In this document: one piece after another, positions 18,021 through 26,824 of the stretch
How the letters are laid out: every line of letters begins with the position of its first letter
Numbering within the stretch: position 1 is the first letter of the stretch
Source of the DNA: CAIKZZ01 sp036742455
GTDB taxonomy: Bacteria; Pseudomonadota; Gammaproteobacteria; Steroidobacterales; Steroidobacteraceae
DNA length: 64,000 nt
NCBI GenBank assembly: GCA_036742455.1
Contig: DAINQU010000015.1
Location: forward strand, 13,839 to 77,838
Reading direction: 5' to 3'
The notes under the pieces: generated by a model
The model's input: the letters and a program-made list of their open reading frames with translations, nothing else
Database searches by the model: none
What the model was told of the DNA's origin: nothing
Position numbers and translations under genes: made by a program

Positions 18021-19123
18021 GTCACACTCCCGGGCCTTAGGCCACCGTCACCGGCAATCGCATAACGGCCCTCTTCCGCACCGATTGCGAACAACGTCAA
18101 GACATCGGCGTAGTAGCGGCTGCCATCCCCCGCCACGAGCGGCCCCGTGTGCAAGGCCCGCAACACTTGGGTGTACCGCGGGCGGTCCACAATCTTCAAG
18201 AAGGGTAAGAGCGCTGCAAGGTGCGCGCGTCCTGCCTGACCGCCTGTGGCGCCCGAGCGTGGATCAAACCACTCCGGCAAGGGCCCCGCCCCAACGTTCG
18301 TCGCGAAGGGCCGAAGCCGATCCAATGCCTGCCGTCGGGACGGCCCGTCCGGCTGCAGGGCCGTCCACAGATAGACGCGTATGGCTCCATAGGAACCTCG
18401 CCCCAGATCATCCGACAACGACCGGTAGCCGTCGCCGACGACGTACTCGGCCCAATCCGGCACGAAGCCCCGACGCACCGTCGCCGCCAGCAGGCGGTCC
18501 TGGGCGTCGAGGAGTGGCCGGTACCGTGGGTCCAAGGCAGACAATCGCTGCACGACAAACGATGGGGCGTAACTCGGGTTCACACGAATGTGGCCGTCGT
18601 CGGAACGGAACCCGATCGGTCCCGGCAACATCACGGGCTCACGGCCGTCGGGATAGATCACTTCGTCCGACAGGATGCGCTCCGCCACGTGCCGAGCAGC
18701 GACGGTGAGCGCGGCATCGTGCCAATGGCGACCGCCTTCCAACAGCGCGTAGGCCAGCCAAAGATCGGCATCCGTGGCCGAATTCGCATCCAGCACCCCC
18801 CAATCACCCGCCGCTCGACGACCCCAGCGCCAGGCCGGCAGACGTGTGGCGAGATCCCCGGCGGCAAGATTGTCGCGCACCCAACGCACGATCGCGTCAA
18901 ACGTCGCTCGATCGTCGGCCACGAGCGCCAAAAACGCCGTGTAGGCCGCGGCTTCGGACACCGTCGGCTGCTCCGACTGCGAACGATCGATCACACGGCC
19001 ATCCGCCTGCACGTATGCGGCGCGAAACGTATCCCACGCCGGCCAAGGACAGGCGGCCTGTGCCGAGGAGGCTGACACCGCTGCGAGGGCCAGTGTCAGC
19101 ACAAGCCGACCCATCAACCTCAC
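18008..19123 (-). CDS. bcsZ: periplasmic endo-1,4-beta-glucanase BcsZ (GH8)
   Basis: A 371-residue glycoside hydrolase family 8 cellulase required for normal cellulose export. It has a Sec signal peptide with an AQA cleavage site near residue 23. The catalytic acid is Glu57 in VSEAAAYT; the second conserved acidic region is SATDADLWLAYAL (about 113-125). Family aromatic motifs such as WRWGRRAAGDWGVLD are present. The start codon overlaps the end of bcsB and the stop overlaps the start of bcsC, so bcsB, bcsZ and bcsC form one tightly coupled unit. Confidence 0.94.
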   Translation of the reverse strand: MRLMGRLVLTLALAAVSASSAQAACPWPAWDTFRAAYVQADGRVIDRSQSEQPTVSEAAAYTAFLALVADDRATFDAIVRWVRDNLAAGDLATRLPAWRWGRRAAGDWGVLDANSATDADLWLAYALLEGGRHWHDAALTVAARHVAERILSDEVIYPDGREPVMLPGPIGFRSDDGHIRVNPSYAPSFVVQRLSALDPRYRPLLDAQDRLLAATVRRGFVPDWAEYVVGDGYRSLSDDLGRGSYGAIRVYLWTALQPDGPSRRQALDRLRPFATNVGAGPLPEWFDPRSGATGGQAGRAHLAALLPFLKIVDRPRYTQVLRALHTGPLVAGDGSRYYADVLTLFAIGAEEGRYAIAGDGGLRPGSVTCRH

Positions 19124-21306
19124 TCGCCTTGGCTCTCACTCAGTCGGCGCGCTGCTCTGCGGCGCAATGCACTGACCGCGAGGAACGCAAGCACCGACAC
19201 CAGCACGATGCCGCCAATGATCGCGAAGAGCGGATGCCGCGACACGGCCGCCCACACTCGACCGCCCCAAGGCAAGTCGCCCACGTAGTAGGTCGTACCC
19301 CATCGATAACTGTGCAAGGTTTCGCCCCGCACAACCACGACATCCCCTTGGAATGCCAAGGCGCGCGTCTCCAGGGCTTGCGACAGTGCGCTGCGGGCTG
19401 CCGTATCGTTGGCTAAGAGAGCCACGACCGATCGCTGGTGGCCGTACGGTGACGCGAACGCTTCCATCACACCCACACTGCCCGCGGCCGACACGGCCAC
19501 GTCCGCATCCGGCCCCTCGGTGCCTGCGAGCGCTTTACGCAACTGCGGCGTGCCCGCACCGAGCGTCACGCCGAGCGGTGTTGCCGTCGACCCCAAAAGG
19601 CCGTCGCTGGTCGCTGCCATCACCAGGATGTCTGCGTCAGCCAAATCGTGATCGGTCGCGGTCGGGCCGACCACGCGGACGCCCGTCGCCGGCACTCCGC
19701 TCCAGCGGCCAAACTGCCCCATCAACTGCAGAAACGACTCCACGGCCGCGTTCCCCGTTCCATCCTTCAGGACGATGACCGTCTGGGAGAGATCGGCGAG
19801 GCGCGTGAACGGGTATCCGGCATGCGCGAACAACGCAAGGTTGGGTAAGGCGACGTAGTGACGGAAACCCGTCAGATCGATGGTCGAGTCCGGATCAATC
19901 GACGATCGCTGCACATCGGGCATGCGCTCACGGCAAGCGCCTTGCACATGAGAATCCATCGCGAAACGCATCGACAGAACGTTGTCCGCGCCAATCTGGA
20001 CGCCGGGCAAGGCCAGACGCTCGTCCTCGCCCAGCACGGTTGAGGACACCAGCGGCACCATCAATCGCTGCAGGCCGTCAGCTTCCGTGTCCGGCCGTAA
20101 ATGGATGACGCGCGCCAAGCGATCGTTGATCTCCACCGTCAATGACGAGGCATCCCGCTCAACCGGGGCGGTGTAGCGGAAATGCAGATCGATCGGCAGT
20201 CCGGTATCCCGCCAGGCCATCAAATCCGGCGGTAGACGCAAGTTCAGTCGAATGGGATCGGGCGTGCGTCCATGGACTTCGAGTACCTGCGGCGAGTCCA
20301 CCAGCTCTGCAAAGCGGACGGGACGGTCGGTCCGCAACCACCGCGGCGTGTCGTAGGGCACGCGCGCCCGCGGGGTCACCGTATGCACCTGTGCTTCGGC
20401 GCCCGACAACACCGTGTCGCCCAGCACCAACCCAAGTACTGCCGTGCGCAATTCTGCTTCGTCACGCCCCATAAAGAGCAGCAACTTGCCGTGACGCACC
20501 CCCGGGTTATCGAGTACCCGCACGGTCGGACCCGTGACATCGGGCAACGCGAGACCGTCCGGCTTCGTTCGATTCGTCGCAAACACCAGTGCGTGCCGCG
20601 CCACCGCGTTCACGTCGCGCACCGGAAACTCGGCGCGTCGGTATTCGGCCAACCGGCCGAACCACGAGGCCACGATGCCGGCATCGCGGACGACCTCTAA
20701 GGAAGGCGCGTGCGGCAAGACGACCGGTAGCGACAAGGCGTGGGAGTCGCGACGGTCAAAAAACGGGGCAGGCAGAAGCGCAAGATCATTGGCGAGGTCT
20801 ATCGAGCGCAGCTCGAGCTCGAGTTCGGATCGGTCACTGATCGTTGCCCAGAGCGCCGTGTGGCCTGGGTCTTCGCAGTCCTGCGTGTAGTGCCCCACCA
20901 ACTGGAGACGCAGGTGATTAAAGTCAGCAAAATACTGCGGGTTGAGCTCCACATCGCGCGAAATCTCATGCCCCGCCGTTTCGCGTGGCAATGGCAATGC
21001 GGCCGCCGGCTCACCGTTCAGGCTGATCCGTAAGTGCGACAACTCCGGCAGCATCGACGGCGAGTAACTGTAGCGAAGATGCAAGCGGGCTTGCGTGACC
21101 ACCTCATCCCCGCGCGACCCGATCGGCAGTTCGGAGTACCCCGCGATCCCACGCAGCTCAATCGGCCCGCTCGAGCCGAGATCTCGCAAGGTCAGGTGCA
21201 CCGTCCGGCTGGAGGGTGCGTCGGCAGCGGCGGCGTTGGCTTCCCCGCCGAAGAGGCTGATCGCCAGGCTCGCGCCCAGGACGACCCACGATGGGCATTT
21301 CTTCAC
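19120..21306 (-). CDS. bcsB: cellulose synthase regulatory subunit BcsB
   Basis: A 728-residue periplasmic BcsB. It has a signal peptide (VVLGASLAISLFGGEANA) and a C-terminal membrane anchor (HPLFAIIGGIVLVSVLAFLA) that docks on BcsA. Between them are the alternating carbohydrate-binding-like and flavodoxin-like domains of the family; recognisable pieces are ELRGIAGYSELPIG, LRISLNGEPA and RLQLVGHYTQDCEDP. BcsB guides the emerging glucan through the periplasm and is needed for BcsA activity. The start is GTG at 21306 with AGAGGTG upstream. It is the first gene of the bcsBZC unit, transcribed towards bcsAG. Confidence 0.95.
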   Translation of the reverse strand: MKKCPSWVVLGASLAISLFGGEANAAAADAPSSRTVHLTLRDLGSSGPIELRGIAGYSELPIGSRGDEVVTQARLHLRYSYSPSMLPELSHLRISLNGEPAAALPLPRETAGHEISRDVELNPQYFADFNHLRLQLVGHYTQDCEDPGHTALWATISDRSELELELRSIDLANDLALLPAPFFDRRDSHALSLPVVLPHAPSLEVVRDAGIVASWFGRLAEYRRAEFPVRDVNAVARHALVFATNRTKPDGLALPDVTGPTVRVLDNPGVRHGKLLLFMGRDEAELRTAVLGLVLGDTVLSGAEAQVHTVTPRARVPYDTPRWLRTDRPVRFAELVDSPQVLEVHGRTPDPIRLNLRLPPDLMAWRDTGLPIDLHFRYTAPVERDASSLTVEINDRLARVIHLRPDTEADGLQRLMVPLVSSTVLGEDERLALPGVQIGADNVLSMRFAMDSHVQGACRERMPDVQRSSIDPDSTIDLTGFRHYVALPNLALFAHAGYPFTRLADLSQTVIVLKDGTGNAAVESFLQLMGQFGRWSGVPATGVRVVGPTATDHDLADADILVMAATSDGLLGSTATPLGVTLGAGTPQLRKALAGTEGPDADVAVSAAGSVGVMEAFASPYGHQRSVVALLANDTAARSALSQALETRALAFQGDVVVVRGETLHSYRWGTTYYVGDLPWGGRVWAAVSRHPLFAIIGGIVLVSVLAFLAVSALRRRAARRLSESQGE

Positions 21307-21348
21307 TCGTACACCTCTACATCCATGGAGGAGAAACGTTGCTTATTC

Positions 21349-23190
21349 TTACCGCAAATCACACCCACAGTAGGCGTAAATCCGCCGAGGGTCGTCCAGT
21401 GCCTGAAGCGCGCGCAGTTGCCGCTCCGCCGCCGTATAGGCCCGGACGGCGCCCGTGGGCACGGTTCGCCCCGTCCAACGCGCGATCATTCCTTCACCGC
21501 TGGCGTCAAACGCCCGCAGCAGTTTCTGCTTCCAGCTCAGCTCTTTTTCCAACCAGGTGATTGCATACTTATCAGCCGGGAGATTGGCGCGAGCCGCTGC
21601 CGCGCGCACGGCGGCGTCCAAGTCGCCCAAATGATCCACCAAGCCACGCTGCTGGGCGTCGGTGCCGATCCACACCCGCCCTTCCGCGATCGCTTCAATG
21701 GCAGCCGGGTCTTTCTTGCGGGTCGACGCCACGCGACCGACAAAGTCGTGATACGCGTGTTCCACACCCAACTGCATCACGGTCTTGGTTTCCGTAGTCA
21801 GCGCTCGTTCGACGTCCAAACTACCGGCCAGTGGCGACGTCGCCACGCCGTCGCTCGCGACCCCGAGTTTGCCGAGCGTGCGCTCAAACGTCGGCACCAT
21901 TCCGAACACGCCGATGGAGCCGGTGATCGTCGTCGGGGATGCCCAGATCTCGTCCGCCTCCATCGCGATGTAATACCCGCCGGAGGCGGCAACGCTGGAG
22001 AACGACGCGATGACCGGCTTGCCGGCCGCTTTCAGTGCCGCGACTTCCTGACGAATGATCTCGGACGCCAACATACTGCCGCCACCGCTATCAATCCGCA
22101 GCACCACCGCTTTGACGTCGTCGTCGAAACGTGCGTCGCGCAGCAACCCCGCGTAGGTGTCGCTGCCGATCGTACCGGGCCCACGCTCGCCCGTCACAAT
22201 CTCGCCTTGGGCGACCAGCACCGCAACCTCACCGCTGGAATGCCGAACTTGGCGCTCCGACTCCGTCGCATCCACGTACGCATCGGAATCAATCGCATTA
22301 AACGAATGCGTCGAGGAATCTTCGCCGACAAGGCCCGCGATCTCTTTGTCAAACTCGAGACGCGTCTTCAGCGCCTCGACGAGACCTTGTTGTTGCGCGA
22401 GTTTGGCAGCATCGCCATCCGTGGATTTCATCAGCGCCACGGCATCGTTCACGTAGTGATCGAGCGCGCCATCCTTCAAATGGCGGCGACGCTCGATATC
22501 GCTGCGGTAGGTGGCCCACAACGGTTTGATCCAGCCCAAGGTCTGCTCGCGATCCTCCGGTGATTGGTCCTCACGGGTGAACGGCTCCGTGAAGGACTTG
22601 TGGGTGCCGACTTTGAACACGTTGACCGTCACGCCGAGCTTGTCGAGTGCGTCGCGGAAATAGAGCCCGTAGGCTGCGTATCCGGTGACGTCGATCAAAC
22701 CCGCGGGATCCAAGTACGCGTGATCGGCTTGCGCCAACAGGTAATACTGATCTTGGCTCACGTACCGGCCGTGGGCATACACCGGCTTGCCGCTGTGACG
22801 AAACGCATCAATGGCATCGGCGACGCTGCGGTATTTGGTCAGTCCACCCCCCGCGAGATTTTCCGTCTCCAACACCAACGCTTGAATACGCGCGTCTTTG
22901 GCGGCCGTGCGAATCGCCGCCACGACGTCGCGCAACAAAACTTGTGATTCCGCTTGGCTGCCGGAAACCGCGCGTATCGATTGTCCGAGCGCGTCGTCGC
23001 TCGACTGCTCCACCAAACGCCCGTCGAAATGCACAACGAGAGCGGCTTTGGAGGGGACCATGGGCAGCGAATGATGGGATGCCGCCAGAATCACGGCAGC
23101 GACCGCCAGCATGAGCACGAGGTGCACACCGCGGCGGACCCCGTCGAGGACTCGCCACACGCGAACGAGCACAGTCTTCATCCTGCCCAT
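21349..23190 (-). CDS. sppA: signal peptide peptidase SppA, 67K type
   Basis: About 613 residues; a membrane-anchored serine protease that degrades cleaved signal peptides. One N-terminal membrane segment (GVHLVLMLAVAAVILA) is followed by two tandem S49 domains, as in E. coli SppA. The catalytic lysine is in KVGTHKSFTEPF of the first domain and the nucleophile serine in SVAASGGYYIAM of the second. The frame is open 14 codons further upstream, but the ATG at 23190 has AAGGATCTGTG ahead of it and a normal N-terminus. bcsB starts 42 bases downstream on the same strand, so some read-through from sppA into bcsBZC is possible. Confidence 0.94.
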   Translation of the reverse strand: MGRMKTVLVRVWRVLDGVRRGVHLVLMLAVAAVILAASHHSLPMVPSKAALVVHFDGRLVEQSSDDALGQSIRAVSGSQAESQVLLRDVVAAIRTAAKDARIQALVLETENLAGGGLTKYRSVADAIDAFRHSGKPVYAHGRYVSQDQYYLLAQADHAYLDPAGLIDVTGYAAYGLYFRDALDKLGVTVNVFKVGTHKSFTEPFTREDQSPEDREQTLGWIKPLWATYRSDIERRRHLKDGALDHYVNDAVALMKSTDGDAAKLAQQQGLVEALKTRLEFDKEIAGLVGEDSSTHSFNAIDSDAYVDATESERQVRHSSGEVAVLVAQGEIVTGERGPGTIGSDTYAGLLRDARFDDDVKAVVLRIDSGGGSMLASEIIRQEVAALKAAGKPVIASFSSVAASGGYYIAMEADEIWASPTTITGSIGVFGMVPTFERTLGKLGVASDGVATSPLAGSLDVERALTTETKTVMQLGVEHAYHDFVGRVASTRKKDPAAIEAIAEGRVWIGTDAQQRGLVDHLGDLDAAVRAAAARANLPADKYAITWLEKELSWKQKLLRAFDASGEGMIARWTGRTVPTGAVRAYTAAERQLRALQALDDPRRIYAYCGCDLR

Positions 23191-23255
23191 CACAGATCCT
23201 TCTTCTTCAGCGCGCCGTAGTGACCCGATCACACGGTCCGTGCCCGGCGCAGAAT

Positions 23256-23291
23256 GAAAAAGGGCCAGACGCAGTTACCCACGCTGGCCCC
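23256..23291 (-). terminator. Rho-independent terminator after rplS
   Basis: On the minus strand GGGCCAG (23284-23290) pairs with CTGGCCC (23262-23268), with extra C-G pairs inside, and is followed by TTTTTC. It lies about 40 bases after the rplS stop and so ends the rpsP-rimM-trmD-rplS transcript. Confidence 0.85.
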
Positions 23292-23330
23292 ATCGGTCGA
23301 TCAGCCGCACCCCGCTAAGGGTGCCGCCAC

Positions 23331-23678
23331 TCAGACCTTCTCTTCGATACGCGCCGACTTGCCCGAGCGCTCGCGCAAGTAGTACAGCTTCGCGCGACGG
23401 ACGTTGCCGCGACGCTTTACGCTGATGCTGCCCAGCGCCTTGCTGTACAACTGGAACACGCGCTCGACGCCTTCGCCGTGCGAAATCTTACGCACGGTGA
23501 ACGACGAGTTGAGGCCGCGGTTGCTGCGCGCAATCACGACGCCCTCGTAGGCCTGCACGCGCTCGCGCTCGCCTTCCTTGACCTTGACCTCGACGATCAC
23601 GGTGTCGCCGGGACCGAAGTCCGGAATCTCGCGACCCATCTGGGTCTGCTCAATGGCCTGAATGAACTTGTTCGTCAT
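23331..23678 (-). CDS. rplS: 50S ribosomal protein L19
   Basis: A 115-residue L19, the same length as E. coli. Conserved stretches are DFGPGDTVIVEVKV, VIARSNRGLNSSFTVRK and RRAKLYYLRERSGK. L19 sits at the 30S-50S interface. The ATG overlaps the trmD stop by 4 bases. It is the last gene of the classic rpsP-rimM-trmD-rplS operon. Confidence 0.98.
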   Translation of the reverse strand: MTNKFIQAIEQTQMGREIPDFGPGDTVIVEVKVKEGERERVQAYEGVVIARSNRGLNSSFTVRKISHGEGVERVFQLYSKALGSISVKRRGNVRRAKLYYLRERSGKSARIEEKV

Positions 23679-24442
23679 GACTCGTGTTCCTCTCGATACT
23701 TGAGGAGGAGCCCGCGCTCCTCACCCGTCAATTCTCTACCCTCTAGCAGGTCCGGCCGTCGCGTCGCGGTGCGGCCCAGTGCCTGCTGCAGTCGCCATCG
23801 CCGTATCGCCGCGTGGTCTCCCCCGCGAAGCACATCCGGCACCCGTCGGCCGCGCCACTCGTCCGGCCGCGTGTAATGCGGCCAGTCTAGAAGCCCGCCG
23901 GCTTCTGCAAAGGACTCTTGCAACGCCGATTCGGCATCGTTCAGAACCCCTGGCAGCAACCGCACTGTCGCGTCGATCACCACGAGCGCCGCGAGTTCTC
24001 CTCCCGACAGCACGTAATCACCGATCGACAGTTCTTCGTCGATGGTGGTTTCCAGCAACCGCTCATCGACACCTTCGTATCGACCCGCCAGCAGCAAGAA
24101 ACCCGGCAAGGACGCCAATCGCCGCGCCATCGCCTGATCAAACCGTCGACCTTGCGCCGACAAGTAGATCCGCGGGCTGCCCGGCGGAAGTCGCGCCTCG
24201 GCGGCCGCTATTGCGTTCGCCATCGGCTCGGCCTTCAGCACCATGCCCGGACCGCCACCGTACGGTCGATCATCCACGGTTCGGTGGACATCCTGCACAT
24301 AGGTGCGAGGGTCCTCCGTGCCAACGTGGACAATGCCGCGTTCCAGCGCGCGTCCAACTACACCGATCGCAAGGTGCGCCCGGATCGACTCCGGAAACAA
24401 CGTTACGACCTCAACGGCCAGCCGGGACGAACCCGCACTCAC
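23675..24442 (-). CDS. trmD: tRNA (guanine37-N1)-methyltransferase TrmD
   Basis: About 255 residues; a SPOUT methyltransferase making m1G37 in tRNAs that read CNN codons, which prevents frameshifting. Motifs are VEVVTLFPES at the start, DDRPYGGGPGMV, and the trefoil-knot SAM site with LLLAGRYEGVDERL and SIGDYVLSGGELAAL. The frame is open upstream to 24529, inside rimM. The GTG at 24442, which directly follows the rimM TGA at 24445-24447, gives the standard N-terminus; a GTG at 24415 is an alternative. The stop overlaps the rplS ATG. Confidence 0.95.
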   Translation of the reverse strand: MSAGSSRLAVEVVTLFPESIRAHLAIGVVGRALERGIVHVGTEDPRTYVQDVHRTVDDRPYGGGPGMVLKAEPMANAIAAAEARLPPGSPRIYLSAQGRRFDQAMARRLASLPGFLLLAGRYEGVDERLLETTIDEELSIGDYVLSGGELAALVVIDATVRLLPGVLNDAESALQESFAEAGGLLDWPHYTRPDEWRGRRVPDVLRGGDHAAIRRWRLQQALGRTATRRPDLLEGRELTGEERGLLLKYREEHES

Positions 24443-24444
24443 CG

Positions 24445-24966
24445 TCAGAACTCCGGATCCCAGTCGACCGTCACCCGCTTGGCTGCCCGATCGCAGTCCA
24501 TCACGTGTTTGGACACCAGCGGGATCCACCGCTCGCGTCCACCGCCGACGACCACCATGACCGGATTGCCAGGGAACTCCAGCAGGTGGTGGACCACCCC
24601 GAGCTCAACCCCTTCCGTCGTCACGGCAGTACAGCCGACGAGATCTTCCCAGTACACCTCGCCCGGCTGCGTCGGCGGTAACGCCGAACGCGGCACAGCG
24701 ATCTCGCGCGTCCCGTAGTACTGCGCCGCTTCCGGGCTTGAGAGCCCCTCCACCGCCACCACGAGCGTGCGACCGTTTCCATGCCGGCGACCCTCGAGGA
24801 TCTTTACCGGCTCCCAAGTGCCATCGCGTGCCGCGACGCTCAACTCGGGGTACTTCAGAATGCCTTCCGGCGGGTCCGTGTAGGACTCCACTTTCAGCCA
24901 TCCTTTCACGCCAAAGGCCGCTCCGAAGCGGCCCATGACGATCATGCGATCAGCGTCCTCGGACAC
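24445..24966 (-). CDS. rimM: 16S rRNA processing protein RimM
   Basis: A 173-residue 30S maturation factor that binds S19. The N-terminal domain shows MGRFGAAFGVKGWLKVESY and the C-terminal PRC-barrel shows YWEDLVGCTAVTTEG, GVVHHLLEFPGNPV and WIPLVSKHVMDCD. Length and order fit the family. It starts 13 bases after rpsP, and trmD follows immediately. Confidence 0.96.
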   Translation of the reverse strand: MSEDADRMIVMGRFGAAFGVKGWLKVESYTDPPEGILKYPELSVAARDGTWEPVKILEGRRHGNGRTLVVAVEGLSSPEAAQYYGTREIAVPRSALPPTQPGEVYWEDLVGCTAVTTEGVELGVVHHLLEFPGNPVMVVVGGGRERWIPLVSKHVMDCDRAAKRVTVDWDPEF

Positions 24967-24979
24967 CCGAGGGACCCGA

Positions 24980-25252
24980 TCAGGCGGCAGCCGAGGCTTC
25001 CGCCGTCAGCTGCTTGCGGTAATCCTCGAGCAGCGACTCGACACGAGCAGACGCCTTCGCGCCCTTGCCGATCCAGGCGTCGATCTTCGCGACGTCGAGA
25101 CGGAGCTTCGTTTCCTTACCGCGAGCGATCGGGTTGAAAAAACCGACTTGCTCGAGGCTAGCGCCGCCCTGGCGGCTACGGCTATCCGTCACAACAACGT
25201 GGTAGAAGGGATCCTTCTTGCCGCCGCGACGCGTCAGGCGAATGGTGACCAT
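24980..25252 (-). CDS. rpsP: 30S ribosomal protein S16
   Basis: A 90-residue S16 with MVTIRLTRRGGKKDPFYH at the start, VVTDSRSRQGG, and EQVGFFNPIA. It is the first gene of the rpsP operon. The 107-base gap up to ffh contains TACAAT on the minus strand near 25326, which could be a -10 box, but no convincing -35 and no obvious terminator for ffh. Confidence 0.98.
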   Translation of the reverse strand: MVTIRLTRRGGKKDPFYHVVVTDSRSRQGGASLEQVGFFNPIARGKETKLRLDVAKIDAWIGKGAKASARVESLLEDYRKQLTAEASAAA

Positions 25253-25359
25253 CAGCTGATTACCTACTAAATGCTGCAGAAAAACAGTAAGCGCAACCCC
25301 AAGGCCACGCCGGAAAGCCGGTCATTGTACTGATAAGTGACGGATTCCGCTAGGGGTCT

Positions 25360-26721
25360 TCAACCCCCAAATCCGGGAGGCATCCGACCGCCCAATGTCC
25401 GCATCAATCCGCGCATTCCGAGCTTGGAAAACTGCTTCATCATCTGCTGCATTTGCATCTGCTGCTTCATCAGACGATTGACATCCTGGACCTGCAAACC
25501 CGAGCCTTTCGCGATGCGTCGCTTGCGGGACGCATCAATCAGATCCGGGTTGCGACGCTCTGCCGGGGTCATGGAATTGATCAGTGCAATCTGCCGGCGG
25601 ACTTCCTTACCCGCCATTTGTCCGGCATTCGGCGCCTTCGCCGCGGCCGCTAGGCCACCGGGCAATTTGTCGAGCAGGGCGCCGACGCCGCCCATCTGCT
25701 CTAGCTGCTGCATCTGATCCCTTAAGTCATTGAAATCAAAGCCCTTGCCCTTCTGAATCTTCTTCGCGAGCTTTTCCGCTTTGTCGCGATCGACCTGCGC
25801 TTGGACCTGCTCGACCAACGACAATACGTCGCCCATACCCAAGATTCGGGAGGCGACACGCTCAGGATGGAACGGCTCCAACGCATCGACTTTTTCGCCC
25901 ATGCCGAGGAACAAAATCGGCCGGCCCGTGACCTGGCGGACCGACAGCGCAGCGCCCCCGCGGGCATCGCCATCCGCCTTGGTCAGAATGACGCCGGTCA
26001 GGTCTAACGCCGCATTAAATGCCCGGGCCGCGTTCACCGCGTCCTGACCGGCCATGCTGTCGACCACAAACAGCCGTTCGTGCGCGGCAACGGCGCGATC
26101 CACCTCGCGCACCTCGGCCATCATTTCGTCGTCGACATGGAGGCGACCGGCGGTATCGACGATCAAGACGTCGTAGACACCCCGCCGGGCGTGTTCAAGG
26201 GCCGCCGTCGCGATCGCCACCGGAGCCGCCCCAGCGTCGACTGGGCGGAAATCGGCACCGACTTGCGCCGCCAACCGCTCCAACTGGGTGATCGCCGCCG
26301 GACGGTAGACGTCGACACTGGTCAGCAAGACGCGTTTTTTCTGAGCCAATAACAGCCGCGCCAGTTTGGCCGCCGTCGTCGTTTTACCGGCGCCTTGCAG
26401 GCCGGCCAGCAAGATGACCACCGGCGCCGGGTGCCGCAGGTTAAGACCCTGCCCCGGCTCGCCCATGGTTTTCACGAGTTCGTCGTGCAGGATCTTGATG
26501 AAGACCTGACCGGGCGTCAGGCTCTGCTGAACTTCCGCCCCGAGCGCGCGGACCTTCACCGAATCGATGAAGGACTTCACCACCGGAACGGCAACGTCCG
26601 CCTCAATCAGCGCCATACGCACCTGGCGCAGCGCATCGGCGATGTTCTCCTCGGTCAGGCGACCACGACCCGTGAGGGCATTAATGGCGCCGCTGAGGCG
26701 CTCGGTCAGACGATCGAACAT
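25360..26721 (-). CDS. ffh: signal recognition particle GTPase Ffh
   Basis: A 453-residue SRP54 that targets nascent membrane proteins to the Sec translocon. Order: N domain (to about 95), G domain with GLQGAGKTTTAAKLA, VDTAGRLH and LTKADGDARGGA, then a methionine-rich M domain (from about 320) whose QQMQMQQMMKQF helix and GSGLQVQDVNRLM motif bind signal peptides and 4.5S RNA. It lies upstream of the rpsP operon and is divergent from ypjD, as in other gammaproteobacteria. Confidence 0.97.
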   Translation of the reverse strand: MFDRLTERLSGAINALTGRGRLTEENIADALRQVRMALIEADVAVPVVKSFIDSVKVRALGAEVQQSLTPGQVFIKILHDELVKTMGEPGQGLNLRHPAPVVILLAGLQGAGKTTTAAKLARLLLAQKKRVLLTSVDVYRPAAITQLERLAAQVGADFRPVDAGAAPVAIATAALEHARRGVYDVLIVDTAGRLHVDDEMMAEVREVDRAVAAHERLFVVDSMAGQDAVNAARAFNAALDLTGVILTKADGDARGGAALSVRQVTGRPILFLGMGEKVDALEPFHPERVASRILGMGDVLSLVEQVQAQVDRDKAEKLAKKIQKGKGFDFNDLRDQMQQLEQMGGVGALLDKLPGGLAAAAKAPNAGQMAGKEVRRQIALINSMTPAERRNPDLIDASRKRRIAKGSGLQVQDVNRLMKQQMQMQQMMKQFSKLGMRGLMRTLGGRMPPGFGG

Positions 26722-26743
26722 GGCATCTCCTTCGTGGCGGCGG

Positions 26744-26749
26744 ATTATA
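26744..26749 (-). promoter_or_regulatory. -10 box of the ffh promoter
   Basis: A consensus TATAAT on the minus strand, 22 bases before the ffh ATG. Transcription would start near 26737. The matching -35 region (GAAGCA, 17 bases further up) is poor, so this is a promoter with a perfect -10 only. Confidence 0.5.
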
Positions 26750-26824
26750 GACCCTTCGACGGCCTCTGCTTCCCGCGCCGCGCCTGCTGTGCAATCATCG
26801 TCGGGGATTTAATGGGATACCCGT

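Noticed and set aside
21034..22563. Open frame of about 509 codons on the plus strand opposite bcsB and sppA
   Set aside because: It is antisense to two well-supported genes, has no recognisable domain or ribosome site, and has the Arg/His/Gly-rich make-up of a shadow frame in GC-rich DNA.
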